Part shown: positions 15,529 through 25,035 of the stretch, piece by piece
Layout of the letters: each line of letters begins with the position of its first letter
Numbering within the stretch: position 1 is the first letter of the stretch
Origin: Clostridia bacterium
GTDB taxonomy: Bacteria; Bacillota; Clostridia; Christensenellales; Borkfalkiaceae
Direction: 5' to 3'
DNA length: 64,000 nucleotides
NCBI GenBank assembly: GCA_017473605.1
Contig: JAFUKM010000006.1
Coordinates: 1-64,000 of the forward strand
The notes under the pieces: generated by a model
What the model saw: only the letters and a program-made list of their open reading frames with translations
Told to the model about the DNA's origin: nothing
Databases searched by the model: none
Translations under genes and position numbers: made by a program

Positions 15529-17925
15529 ATGAAAAAAAGTGTAAAGGCATTATTGGCAACGTTGGCGTTATGTTTATCGTTTGGCGTAGTGACGGCGTGC
15601 GGTGGCGGTGGCGACGACAATAATACGTCGGGAAACGGAACCAACACCGAACAAGGCGGTACGACAGGTGGCGACGATACCCAAAGCGAAGAAAAAGAAA
15701 TCGTAGGGATTGTTTTTAACGATGTTACCGAAACGTATGACGGAACGAAAAAAACTATTATGATTAGCGGGGCGTTGCCGAGTGGCGTTGAAGTGCAATA
15801 TACGAATAATGAAGGAACGCAAGCAGGTACGTATAACGCAGTTGCCGTTTTGAGTGGCGACGGATATAAAACAAAAACGCTTACTGCAAGACTTACGATT
15901 TCAAAAGCTACGTTTGAAGGGTTGACTTTTACAAGTGAAACGTTTGATTACGATGCAACGGCAAAAACGATTGAAGTGCTTGGCGTATTACCCCAAGGAA
16001 CGAACGTGTCATATATTTGTGAGGAAAACGAAAATATTACGAATACGGCGACGGAATCGGGTGTTTATACGATTACTGCGACGATAACAAATCCCAATTA
16101 CATAACGAAAACATTACAAGCTACGATGAAAATTCAAGGGGAAGAAGATAATCGTTTTATTGTGGAAAAGGACGGCGTTATATATTTTGCAAACGCGTTG
16201 GATAAAGAGTATTTGTATTCTTATGACGGTACTACGCTCGAAAGAGTATCGACGGACGTGCCTTACGATTTTACGGTAAAAGGGAACGATTTATATTTTA
16301 GAAGTAAATCGTTGTTTGGGAATTCCATAAAGACTATCGGGAATACGGGCGTAGATTCTATTACTTCGGTAAAAGGAGAGTATTTGACTACGGACGGCAC
16401 TTATTTCTATTATGCGGTAAACGGACTTACGAATAATAAGAGTGGTGTATATAAATTAGACATTTCGGGGGAAGAGCCTACTACAACACAGCTTTCCACG
16501 GGAAAGGCAAAATACTTGCAATATTATGACGGCTACTTGTATTTTGCGGACGGAGCGAATGATTATAAGTTGACCAAATTGTCGGTATCCACCAAAGTTA
16601 AGACGTTGGTAAGAGATGAGAAAATTACGACATTGACGATTGCAAACGGATATTTGTTTTATACCGTTAATCGAACGCAGGGCGATTATATTGAAAATTA
16701 TCAAATATCCTCGGGAAAATACACGAAGGTAACGATGGACGCAGGTGCAAATTTAACGGTTATCGGCGATAAGATTTATTACGTTAACGTAGATTTGCTT
16801 ACTTCGTATTTGAAGGGCGACGGTATTTATTATGCGAACGCATATCCTACGTTTGATAATTCATTGACGGGTACGTTGCTTGTGGGTGGCGATACGTATT
16901 CTTCGTTAACGCAAATCGGCGACGGTGAAATCGCATATTATCGTGTCAGCAATCAAATGTTGTGTGTTAACAATGTAACGACGGGGGTTGAAACGGAGGT
17001 GCTTGACGGTTTTGTTGCACCTGAAACAATACCTGCATCTCTCGGTTCGAAAACATTGACTTATAACGGAACGTTATATTTCTTGAATTTGCACGAAGGT
17101 AAGGTCTTAACGTCGTATAATCCTGCAACGGGAGCGACGAGAAAAATCACTTCGAATAAGGTTAGTGATTTTTCGATAATTGACGGATACTTATATTACA
17201 ACGCCGTAACGTTTGGCGTAAATAACGATTTGTATCGCGTGAATTTGCAAACGGGTGGCGAGGTTGAAAAAATCTCGACGAACGATTGCGTAGACGTAAC
17301 TTTTGCGGATTCGAAAATATATTACGTGGAACAAAATGAGGCAAGTGCGCGCACGGCTGTACACGTAATAGACGAAAATGGTACGGATTCGATTATGTAT
17401 AGCAAAGGCGTTAATAATTTGCGTTATTACAACGGATATATTTACTTTATTGACGGCGATACGTTATATAGAATGCCTACGGCTAACTGGACGGTAGATA
17501 AAGTTGAGGAATTGCGTTCCAAGAATGTAGATGTGTTTGAAATTGATAATGGAGTGATTTATTTTAGAGAAGTCCTTGTGATTAATAAAAACTTGTCTAA
17601 AATTAACGTAGATGGTACTGGTTATGCCGTTATTATCGAAAAGACTTATGACCCTGTGGAAATCGTTATTCAAGGCGAATATATCTATTTCTATTCTTCG
17701 ACGACAAAAGCTGATGCTACGGGTATATATAGAATTAAAAAAGACGGTACGGATGAAACTAAATTAATGGATAAAACGGTAAATAACGTAACCTATTTCG
17801 TTTCGTCGATGTCTATTGTTGGCGACAATATTTATTTCGTAAATTATGCCCTTGGCGGTGTTGGCGGGGATTCTCATTTATATGCGTATTCCATAAGTGG
17901 ACGGACAGCAACGAAAGTGGTTTAA
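15529..17925 (+). CDS. Lipoprotein with MBG-like and DUF5050-like beta-propeller repeats
   Basis: 798 residues. Signal peptide with lipobox VTAC, lipidated Cys at residue 24, then a Gly/Asp/Thr spacer. Residues ~60-125 and ~130-200 are two MBG/YDG-type Ig-like repeats (TYDGTKKTIMISGALPSGV; DYDATAKTIEVLGVLPQGT). From ~205 to the end there are repeated IYFANA/LYSYDG/YLYFAD/IYYVN units of ~45 residues, as in DUF5050 propellers, with many Tyr and Asn. Extracellular, membrane-anchored. It follows the membrane-anchored double-HTH gene and may be its sensor or target. No enzyme motif. Confidence 0.8.
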   Translation: MKKSVKALLATLALCLSFGVVTACGGGGDDNNTSGNGTNTEQGGTTGGDDTQSEEKEIVGIVFNDVTETYDGTKKTIMISGALPSGVEVQYTNNEGTQAGTYNAVAVLSGDGYKTKTLTARLTISKATFEGLTFTSETFDYDATAKTIEVLGVLPQGTNVSYICEENENITNTATESGVYTITATITNPNYITKTLQATMKIQGEEDNRFIVEKDGVIYFANALDKEYLYSYDGTTLERVSTDVPYDFTVKGNDLYFRSKSLFGNSIKTIGNTGVDSITSVKGEYLTTDGTYFYYAVNGLTNNKSGVYKLDISGEEPTTTQLSTGKAKYLQYYDGYLYFADGANDYKLTKLSVSTKVKTLVRDEKITTLTIANGYLFYTVNRTQGDYIENYQISSGKYTKVTMDAGANLTVIGDKIYYVNVDLLTSYLKGDGIYYANAYPTFDNSLTGTLLVGGDTYSSLTQIGDGEIAYYRVSNQMLCVNNVTTGVETEVLDGFVAPETIPASLGSKTLTYNGTLYFLNLHEGKVLTSYNPATGATRKITSNKVSDFSIIDGYLYYNAVTFGVNNDLYRVNLQTGGEVEKISTNDCVDVTFADSKIYYVEQNEASARTAVHVIDENGTDSIMYSKGVNNLRYYNGYIYFIDGDTLYRMPTANWTVDKVEELRSKNVDVFEIDNGVIYFREVLVINKNLSKINVDGTGYAVIIEKTYDPVEIVIQGEYIYFYSSTTKADATGIYRIKKDGTDETKLMDKTVNNVTYFVSSMSIVGDNIYFVNYALGGVGGDSHLYAYSISGRTATKVV

Positions 17926-17937
17926 TTATGATTAAAA

Positions 17938-17969
17938 CAAAAAAGAACGGTGCAACACCGTTCTTTTTT
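17938..17969 (+). terminator. Rho-independent terminator
   Basis: AAGAACGGTG-CAA-CACCGTTCTT followed by T4 GTTTT. Confidence 0.88.
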
Positions 17970-18076
17970 GTTTTGAAAAACGCCGAAAACGGGTATAAAT
18001 AAACGATATTTTTATAAAAAAGACAAAAGCGTAGCTTTTACGCTGATTTTTTCTTGGAAAAGCAGGCGAAAACGCT

Positions 18077-18104
18077 TTGATTTTTGGCAAAAATATTGTA
18101 CAAT
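18077..18104 (+). promoter_or_regulatory. Probable secA promoter
   Basis: TTGATT (18077-18082), 16 bp, TACAAT (18099-18104). The leader to the ATG is about 70 bases and contains a small hairpin AAGCGC-GTA-GCGCTT at about 18122. No coding sequence is seen from 17926 to 18181. Confidence 0.6.
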
Positions 18105-18181
18105 AGAAAAGGCGGTTTGTAAGCGCGTAGCGCTTCGTCCGTTAAGACAAGAAGTAAGAAAATCAAAATCGGAGATTTTTT

Positions 18182-21139
18182 ATGGGACTTATTCGTTATA
18201 TCAAAAGCGGCGACGGTAGAAAGAGCCTGAAAAAGCTGAATAAAATGGCTGATAAGGTGGAAGCGTTAGAGCCGAAATACCAAGCAATGGACGATAGTAC
18301 GTTGCAAGCGCAAACGGGCGTATTGAAAGAACGTTTGCAAAAGGGCGAAACGCTCGACGATATTTTGTACGACGCGTTTGCGGCGCTTCGCGAAGCGGCA
18401 AAGCGCGTACTGGGTATGCGCCACTTCCGCGTGCAGATTATCGGCGGTATCTGTTTGCACCAAGGTCGTATTGCGGAAATGCGTACGGGCGAAGGTAAAA
18501 CCCTCGTTTCCACGCTCCCCGCATATCTCAACGCTTTGACGGGCAAGAGCGTACACGTCGTTACGGTTAACGACTATCTTGCAAAGCGCGACGCCGAGTG
18601 GATGGGGAAAGTGCATAAATTTATGGGCTTGACGGTAGGCGTCGTCGTTCCGGGTATGGACGACAACCAAAAGCGCGAAGCATACAAGTGCGATATTATT
18701 TACGGTACGAATAACGAATTCGGTTTCGACTATTTGAGAGATAACTTAAAGACCGACCTTTCGAAAATGGTACAGCGCGATTTAACGTTTGCGATTGTGG
18801 ACGAAGTGGACTCGATTCTCATCGACGAAGCGAGAACGCCGCTCATCATTTCGGGCAAGGGTGAAAAATCATCCGATTTGTACGTACAGGTAGATAAGCT
18901 CGTCCGCACGTTTACGGGCGGTTTCGACGACGAGCTTAAAGACGCGGAAAACGAAGCGTTGAATGCGAAAAAGTCGAATAAGAAAAAGAAGAAAAAAGTC
19001 GTTGACGAAGAAGACGAAGAAGAATACGTTGATTATACGAAGATGACTTTGGAAGAGCAGGCGAACTACGAAGCGGAACAGGAAGAAAAACGTCTTGCGG
19101 CTTTGGCAAACGCGCCCGAAGGTAAAAAATCGCTTGCAATGGCGAGAGAGTGGGATTATATCATCAACCGTAAGGACAAGACGGTAGAGCTTACGGAAAG
19201 CGGCGCGAGAAAAGCGGAAAGATTTTTCAATATCGATAACATTGCGGAAATCGAACACGCGGATTTGAACCACCATATCCAACAAGCGCTCAAAGCGCAT
19301 AAGCTTTTCCATTTGAACGAAGAATATATCGTCAACGACGGCGAAATCGTTATCGTAGACGAATTCACGGGTCGTTTGATGATAGGACGTCGCTATTCGG
19401 ACGGTTTACACCAAGCGATAGAAGCGAAAGAAGGGGTAGAAGTGCGTAGCGAAAACAAAACGTACGCAACCATCACCTTCCAAAACTATTTCCGTTTGTA
19501 TTCCAAGCTTTCGGGTATGACGGGTACGGCAAAGACGGAAGAAGCGGAATTCAGAACGATTTATTCGCTCGACGTTGTGGAAATCCCCACCAACCGTCCC
19601 GTAAAACGCGTAGATTTGCCCGATATGGTATATTCGACGCAAAACGGCAAAAAACGCGCGATTGTAGAAGAAATTATGCAACGCCACGAAAGCGGTCAGC
19701 CGATACTCGTGGGTACGTCGTCGGTAGATAAATCGGAGGAAATCTCCCGTTTGTTGAAGAGAAACGGCGTAAAGCATAACATTTTGAACGCAAAGAACCA
19801 CGAACGCGAAGCGGAAATCGTCGCGCAGGCAGGTAGACTCGGCGCGGTTACCATTTCCACGAACATGGCAGGGCGCGGTACGGACATCTTGCTCGGCGGT
19901 AACCCCGAATATTTGGCGAAGAAACGCCTTCGCGAAGAAGGCGCGGCGCACGAAGATATCGAGCTGGCTATCAGTACGTATATCACGGACGTGAACGACG
20001 AGATTAAAGCCCTTCGCGAACGCTATAAAAAGGTATACGAATACTACAAAAAAGAAACGGACGCGGAAAAAGAACAGGTTATCGCGGCAGGCGGTCTTTG
20101 TATCATCGGTACGGAACGCCACGAATCCCGCCGTATCGATAATCAGCTCCGTGGCCGTGCAGGTCGTCAAGGGGATATCGGTATGTCGGTATTCTATCTG
20201 TCGTTGGAAGACGACTTGGTTATGCGCTTTGGCGGCGAGCGTATGAAGTCGTTGTATGCGTTCTTTAAAATCGAAGAAGACACGTGTTTGCAATCGCGTA
20301 TGCTTTCTCGCGGTATTGAAAACGCGCAGCGCGCAATCGAAGGCAAGAACTTCGGTATCCGTAAGAACGTCTTGCAGTACGACGACGTTATGAACAAACA
20401 ACGTATGGTTATGTACGAAGAACGTATGAACGTACTTCGCGGCGGTAACGTACACGAACAAATCTTGAAATATATCCCCGATTACGTGGCAGAAACGTTG
20501 TCGGCGGCGGTGAACGTAGAAGATATGCCCGAACTTTGGAACGAAGCGGAGCTCAATGCCGCGCTCGAAGCGAAGGTTCTTCCCGAAGGCACGAATTACG
20601 TGACGAGAGAACGCCTTACCAAGTGGGATTACGAATTGGCGTTGAAACGTATCTCCAAGAAAGTAGAAAAGGAATACGAAAAGAAAATCGAGGAACTCAA
20701 AGAAATGGGCGTAGACTTCTACGCAATGGAAAGAAGAGTGCTTTTGATGAACGTAGACAGGAATTGGATAGACCATATCGACGCGATGGACCAACTCCGC
20801 AAAGGTATCAGTTTGCGTGCATACGGACAGGTAGACCCGATTATTTCGTATAAGAAGGAAGGCTACGATATGTTCGACGAAATGATTGAACGTATCCAAC
20901 GTACGACGATAAGCGTATTGCTCAAAGCGAAGATAGAAGTGCGCCCCGCGCCCGCGCAAGTAAGACCTGCGCAACCTACGCAACAGTCTGCGCAACAACC
21001 CGCGCAAGCGGCTCGTCCTGCGGCAAGACCTTTCCGTCGTCAAATGCCCACGCCGATTACGCAAATGACGTCGTATAAAGAAGCGATGCAAAAAGCGCAA
21101 GAATCGCAAGCGAAAGACGGAGAAAATAAGGCGGAATAA
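18182..21139 (+). CDS. secA: Preprotein translocase ATPase SecA
   Basis: 985 residues, the motor that drives preproteins through SecYEG. Walker A region MRTGEGKT near residue 100, DEVDSILIDEARTPLIISG near 206-224 and the helicase motif GRGTDILLGGNPE near 564 are intact. Two departures: a ~65-residue charged insert (about residues 253-323, KKSNKKKKKKVVDEEDEEEY) inside the preprotein cross-linking region, and a C-terminal tail (from ~919) rich in Ala/Pro/Gln with no Cys-type zinc motif that binds SecB in other groups. prfB starts six bases after the stop, so they form an operon. Confidence 0.97.
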   Translation: MGLIRYIKSGDGRKSLKKLNKMADKVEALEPKYQAMDDSTLQAQTGVLKERLQKGETLDDILYDAFAALREAAKRVLGMRHFRVQIIGGICLHQGRIAEMRTGEGKTLVSTLPAYLNALTGKSVHVVTVNDYLAKRDAEWMGKVHKFMGLTVGVVVPGMDDNQKREAYKCDIIYGTNNEFGFDYLRDNLKTDLSKMVQRDLTFAIVDEVDSILIDEARTPLIISGKGEKSSDLYVQVDKLVRTFTGGFDDELKDAENEALNAKKSNKKKKKKVVDEEDEEEYVDYTKMTLEEQANYEAEQEEKRLAALANAPEGKKSLAMAREWDYIINRKDKTVELTESGARKAERFFNIDNIAEIEHADLNHHIQQALKAHKLFHLNEEYIVNDGEIVIVDEFTGRLMIGRRYSDGLHQAIEAKEGVEVRSENKTYATITFQNYFRLYSKLSGMTGTAKTEEAEFRTIYSLDVVEIPTNRPVKRVDLPDMVYSTQNGKKRAIVEEIMQRHESGQPILVGTSSVDKSEEISRLLKRNGVKHNILNAKNHEREAEIVAQAGRLGAVTISTNMAGRGTDILLGGNPEYLAKKRLREEGAAHEDIELAISTYITDVNDEIKALRERYKKVYEYYKKETDAEKEQVIAAGGLCIIGTERHESRRIDNQLRGRAGRQGDIGMSVFYLSLEDDLVMRFGGERMKSLYAFFKIEEDTCLQSRMLSRGIENAQRAIEGKNFGIRKNVLQYDDVMNKQRMVMYEERMNVLRGGNVHEQILKYIPDYVAETLSAAVNVEDMPELWNEAELNAALEAKVLPEGTNYVTRERLTKWDYELALKRISKKVEKEYEKKIEELKEMGVDFYAMERRVLLMNVDRNWIDHIDAMDQLRKGISLRAYGQVDPIISYKKEGYDMFDEMIERIQRTTISVLLKAKIEVRPAPAQVRPAQPTQQSAQQPAQAARPAARPFRRQMPTPITQMTSYKEAMQKAQESQAKDGENKAE

Positions 21140-21145
21140 TAGTAT

Positions 21146-22243
21146 ATGTTTAAAGCAGACGATTACAGATTAAAAATCCAAGGCATGCGCGAAGTGCTTA
21201 AAGAAGCGGAATACGCTTTGGACATCGTGCATTTGCGTCCCCGTCTTGCGGAGCTGGAAAAGGAACAGGAAAATCCCGACGTTTGGCAGGATTTGGAAAA
21301 ATCCACGAAAATCGGTAGGGAAATTTCGGGTATCCGCAACAAAATCAACGCGTACGAAAAGGGCGAAACGGCGCTCAAAGACGCGGAAGACGTGGTCGAC
21401 TTGATTGAAGAAACGGAAGACGAAAGCCTGATTGAAGAATTGGACGAAATGCTCACGGTTGCGGAAAAAGATATCGAAGATATGCGAATCCGCGCTATTT
21501 TGAAAGGTCCGTACGATAACCATAACGCGATGCTCACGCTGCATGCAGGCGCAGGCGGAACGGAAGCGTGCGATTGGTGTCAAATGTTATACCGTATGTA
21601 TTGCCGTTATTGCGAAAAAATGGGCTTTAAGGTATACGAGCTTGATAGAGAAGCAGGCGACGGCGCCGGCTTTAAGAGCGTGGATTTTCGTGTAGAAGGC
21701 GAAAACGCATACGGATATTTGAAAGCGGAAATGGGCGTACACCGCCTTGTGCGTATTTCCCCGTTCGACGCGAATAAACGCCGTCAAACCTCCTTTTGCT
21801 CGCTGGAAGTTATGCCCGAAGTCGAGGACGATAACGAAGTGGAAATCAACGACGACGATATCCGTATCGATATTTACCACTCCGGCGGGGCTGGCGGTCA
21901 AAACGTCAATAAGGTAGCTTCGGCGGTGCGTATCACCCACTTCCCGACGGGTATCGTGGTCCAATGCCAGAACGAGCGTTCGCAGCTGCAAAACAAAGCG
22001 ATGTGTTTCAGTATGTTGCGCTCAAAGCTCTTGGAAAAGAAGATAGAACAACGCCAAGCGGAAGCGGCGGCGATGAAAGGGGACGTAAAGAAAATAGAGT
22101 GGGGCGCGCAAATCCGTTCCTACGTATTTTGTCCCTACACGATGGCAAAAGACCACCGAACGGGCTACGAAAAGGGAGACGTGCAGGCGGTTATGGACGG
22201 AGATATTCACGGCTTCGTCATCGATTATTTGAAGAAAGCGTAA
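21146..22243 (+). CDS. prfB: Peptide chain release factor 2
   Basis: 365 residues in one continuous frame; releases peptides at UGA and UAA. The RF2-type recognition tripeptide SPF (RISPFDANKRR, near 205) and the GGQ motif (SGGAGGQNVNK, near 249) are present. Many RF2 genes carry an in-frame UGA and +1 frameshift near codon 25 for autoregulation; here the matching stretch (YALDIVHLRPRL) reads straight through, so that control is absent. Translated right after secA. Confidence 0.96.
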   Translation: MFKADDYRLKIQGMREVLKEAEYALDIVHLRPRLAELEKEQENPDVWQDLEKSTKIGREISGIRNKINAYEKGETALKDAEDVVDLIEETEDESLIEELDEMLTVAEKDIEDMRIRAILKGPYDNHNAMLTLHAGAGGTEACDWCQMLYRMYCRYCEKMGFKVYELDREAGDGAGFKSVDFRVEGENAYGYLKAEMGVHRLVRISPFDANKRRQTSFCSLEVMPEVEDDNEVEINDDDIRIDIYHSGGAGGQNVNKVASAVRITHFPTGIVVQCQNERSQLQNKAMCFSMLRSKLLEKKIEQRQAEAAAMKGDVKKIEWGAQIRSYVFCPYTMAKDHRTGYEKGDVQAVMDGDIHGFVIDYLKKA

Positions 22244-22246
22244 GAT

Positions 22247-22272
22247 AAAGAGCGGTGGACTACCGCTCTTTA
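22247..22272 (+). terminator. Hairpin, weak terminator or attenuator
   Basis: AAAGAGCGGT-GGACT-ACCGCTCTTT with only TTTAATTG after it, between prfB and tsaD. May only partly terminate. Confidence 0.55.
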
Positions 22273-22286
22273 ATTGAAGGAAAAGT

Positions 22287-23354
22287 ATGTATTCACCCAG
22301 CGTAGAAAAAAAAGAAAACCCGATAATTTTGGGCATAGAAAGTTCTTGTGACGAAACGGCGGCGGCAATAATTTGCGGGCGTAAAGTTTTGTCGAACGAA
22401 ATCGCTTCGTCGGCGGATATTCAAGCCTTATACGGCGGCGTTGTGCCCGAAATCGCTTCTCGCGCGCATACGGACGCAATAGCGAAAGTTGTAGAAAAGG
22501 CGGTAAAAAACGCGGGAATTACGTACGGAGAAATCGACGCGGTGGCGGTAACGTACGGCGCAGGTCTTTTGGGCGCGCTCCTTGTAGGGGTATCCTTTGC
22601 GAAAGCGTTTGCGTTTGCTTTGAACAAACCGCTTATCGCCGTCAATCATATCCGCGGACATTTGGCGGCGGCGTACTTGCACGAAACGTCGTTAAAACCG
22701 CCCTTTATCACGTTGCTTGCAAGCGGCGGACATACGGCTGTTTTGCATACGAAATCGGAATCGGAATTCGAAATTTTAGGCGCAACGCTCGACGACGCGG
22801 TAGGCGAAGCGTTTGATAAGGTGGCAAGGGTATTGGGCTTAAAATACCCCGGCGGTCCGAATATCGAACGTTTGGCAAAAGAAGGACAAGCGGTTATTCC
22901 TATGCCGAAAATGCTCAAAGGCGGCGGCGGATATAACTTTTCTTATAGCGGTTTAAAGACGGCGGTCATCAATTACTGCCATACGAAAGAACAAAAGAAA
23001 GAAGAATATAATAAGGCAGACGTGGCGGCGTCTTTCCAAAGCGCGGCGCTCGACGTGCTTGTGGAGAAAACGATGGCGGCGGCAAAGGAAAGGAACGTAA
23101 CGCGCGTGACGGCAGGCGGCGGCGTGGTGGCGAACGGCTATTTGCGGCAAGCGTTGCAAAAGGCTTGCGATAATGCGGGGTTGACGCTGGTTTTGCCCGA
23201 AAAACGCTTTTGTACGGACAATGCGGCAATGATAGCGGCAGAAGGGCTCGTGCAATATACGCTTGGCAATTTTGCGGAAATGACGCTCAATGCAAAGGCG
23301 TCTATTCCCTTGGCGGCAACCCTGTCTACACCGCAAAATCCGTTAAAGAAATAA
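22287..23354 (+). CDS. tsaD: tRNA N6-adenosine threonylcarbamoyltransferase
   Basis: 355 residues; adds the threonylcarbamoyl group to A37 of ANN-reading tRNAs, with TsaB and TsaE. Family motifs: ILGIESSCDETAAAI at the N-terminus, NHIRGHLAAAY (metal-binding His pair, near 118-123), LLASGGHTAVL, GEAFDKVARVLGLKYPGGP and FCTDNAAMIA near the C-terminus. AAGGAAAAGT precedes the start. The manganese-transporter-like gene follows after nine bases. Confidence 0.96.
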   Translation: MYSPSVEKKENPIILGIESSCDETAAAIICGRKVLSNEIASSADIQALYGGVVPEIASRAHTDAIAKVVEKAVKNAGITYGEIDAVAVTYGAGLLGALLVGVSFAKAFAFALNKPLIAVNHIRGHLAAAYLHETSLKPPFITLLASGGHTAVLHTKSESEFEILGATLDDAVGEAFDKVARVLGLKYPGGPNIERLAKEGQAVIPMPKMLKGGGGYNFSYSGLKTAVINYCHTKEQKKEEYNKADVAASFQSAALDVLVEKTMAAAKERNVTRVTAGGGVVANGYLRQALQKACDNAGLTLVLPEKRFCTDNAAMIAAEGLVQYTLGNFAEMTLNAKASIPLAATLSTPQNPLKK

Positions 23355-23363
23355 GGTGGGCGT

Positions 23364-24302
23364 ATGGAACATTTCTGGGAATTTTTATTACACGCCCTGC
23401 AAGATACTTGGCCGCTTTTGCCTTGGGTATTGCTGATTTATATATTGATAGAATTGCTGGAAAGCAAAACGAATTTGCAAAGCGCCAATCGTTTCGGCGG
23501 CAAACTCGGTCCGCTCGTCGGTGCGGCGACGGGATTGATTCCGCAATGCGGATTTTCGGTGATGGCGGCAAAGCTGTTCGAACGGAAGTATATCACGGTG
23601 GGAACGCTGCTTGCTATTTTCTTTTCGACGAGCGACGAAGCGTTTATCATCTTGCTGTCCGACGGCGTCGGTGCGAAATGGGTATTGCCGACGTTGGGCG
23701 TAAAAATCGTGGTGTCCGTGCTTGTCGGTTACGGCGCGGATTTGTTATTGAAATGGCTTGGACGGGGACAGGTATGCGTTGAAGTGCAAAAAATGCCCGT
23801 AACAACGCCCCAGACCACGCACGAGATATTTATCAGCCGTTATTTGGAGGAGCAGCAAGTAGGCAGTGTTTGCGCTTGCGGGAAACAGCACGGGGATAGC
23901 GCTTGGCGCAAATATTTGCTCTCGCCCCTGTTGCATACGTTGCAGGTAGCGGCGTTTATCTTTCTTGTCAATTTTGCGTTGACGGCGATAATCCATACGG
24001 TGGGGGAAGCCACGTTTGCGGCGTTTATGAACCGTAACCGCTTTATCCAGCCGTTTATCACGTGTGCCGTGGGTTTAATCCCCAACTGTGCGTCGAGCGT
24101 CGTTATCACGGAAACGTTTTTAAGCGGCGGCATTACGTTCGGCTCGTTTGTGGCGGGGCTTTGCGCCAACGCAGGTATGGGTTTTGTTATTTTGCTTAAA
24201 AACACGAGAAAATGGAAACGCAACGTATTCTTGATTGTTTGTACGTATGCGCTTGCGGTAATTATCGGTTTGCTTTGCAATCTTTTTCCGATTACGGCGT
24301 AA
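23364..24302 (+). CDS. Polytopic permease, putative manganese transporter / ArsP-like family
   Basis: 312 residues, mostly hydrophobic with about eight to ten membrane segments. The family signature is a repeated half: GLIPQCGFSVMAAKLFERKYI (near 53-73) and GLIPNCASSVVITETFLSGGI (near 235-256), an inverted or direct repeat of Pro-x-C motifs. A charged central loop (~137-185) includes a CACGKQHG cluster that may bind metal. I recall related proteins annotated as putative manganese transporters. No metal riboswitch precedes it; it is joined to tsaD. Confidence 0.75.
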   Translation: MEHFWEFLLHALQDTWPLLPWVLLIYILIELLESKTNLQSANRFGGKLGPLVGAATGLIPQCGFSVMAAKLFERKYITVGTLLAIFFSTSDEAFIILLSDGVGAKWVLPTLGVKIVVSVLVGYGADLLLKWLGRGQVCVEVQKMPVTTPQTTHEIFISRYLEEQQVGSVCACGKQHGDSAWRKYLLSPLLHTLQVAAFIFLVNFALTAIIHTVGEATFAAFMNRNRFIQPFITCAVGLIPNCASSVVITETFLSGGITFGSFVAGLCANAGMGFVILLKNTRKWKRNVFLIVCTYALAVIIGLLCNLFPITA

Positions 24303-24365
24303 AACCGTTTCGAAAAGGAAAAATTGCTTTATAAATAAATAGAAAACTTTTTTGGAGTGTAAGCT

Positions 24366-24674
24366 ATGGAAGAAGTGAAAATCGTCGGGGTAACCGACGG
24401 CAACTTAACAATCGCGCTTTCGGGGGATATCGATTTGGGAAATGCGGAAGAATTTTTCAGCGAAGTAATGACGGCGTACAAAGCAACGCCGAGCGATATC
24501 ATATTCGATTGCCAAGCGCTCAATTTTATCGATAGCACGACGCTGGGTACGTTCGTAAAAATCCTGAAAACGTTAAAAACAGACGGGCGCAGTATGCGTC
24601 TTGTCGGCTTGCAAGCGAAAATAAAGAAGCTGTTTTTAATATGTTCGCTTGACCGCATTATGGAGATTGCGTAA
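24366..24674 (+). CDS. STAS-domain anti-sigma factor antagonist
   Basis: 102 residues of SpoIIAA/RsbV type. The phosphorylatable serine motif is FIDSTTLGTFVKILK near residues 55-70 (Ser57 by position). In the family, the unphosphorylated form binds the anti-sigma kinase and frees the sigma factor. It opens a four-gene operon; the next start is two bases past the stop. GGAGTGTAAGCT precedes the ATG. Confidence 0.88.
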   Translation: MEEVKIVGVTDGNLTIALSGDIDLGNAEEFFSEVMTAYKATPSDIIFDCQALNFIDSTTLGTFVKILKTLKTDGRSMRLVGLQAKIKKLFLICSLDRIMEIA

Positions 24675-24675
24675 T

Positions 24676-25032
24676 ATGGAAAACTTTTCGGTAGCGTTGC
24701 CCTTAACGGGCGAATATTTAACGACGGTGCGTTTGACGGTGGGCGGACTTTGCTCTCTCGTCGGCTTTGACGTGGACTTGGCGGAAGATTATAAAGTATG
24801 CGTAACGGAAAGCTTGCTCATTTTAAAGCGGAACGGGTACACGCGCGCGGAACTGTGTTTCACGGTAAGCGACGCGCTCTCTTGCACCGTATGCGGCAAG
24901 GAAAAGACGGGCGTTAAAGAAGAGAGCATGGAAGACGAAATTTCCCGCGCGTTGCTTTCGGCTCTGTTGGGAAAAGTGGAATTTGCGCAAGACGACGACG
25001 GTAACGTCCAAAAAATAGTATTTGAAGGCTAA
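24676..25032 (+). CDS. Degenerate RsbW/SpoIIAB-like protein (likely no kinase activity)
   Basis: 118 residues from ATG at 24676. The N-terminal half follows the RsbW pattern (LPLTGEYLTTVRLTVGGLCSLVGFDVDLAEDYKVCVTES) but after ES the usual E-x-x-x-N box reads LLILKRNGY, and no DxGxG or GxGL motif follows; the C-terminal EISRALLSALLGKVEFAQDDDG matches the last helix and strand of the fold. So the Bergerat fold seems kept with the ATP-binding loops lost. It may bind sigma factor or antagonist without phosphorylating. Inferred from pattern, not proven. Confidence 0.65.
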   Translation: MENFSVALPLTGEYLTTVRLTVGGLCSLVGFDVDLAEDYKVCVTESLLILKRNGYTRAELCFTVSDALSCTVCGKEKTGVKEESMEDEISRALLSALLGKVEFAQDDDGNVQKIVFEG

Positions 25033-25035
25033 ACG

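Noticed and set aside
19406..21109. 567-codon antisense frame opposite secA
   Set aside because: A shadow of the strong secA codon bias; Arg/His/Phe-rich composition and no ribosome site. The same applies to other long antisense frames such as 2211-3425 and 36712-38007.
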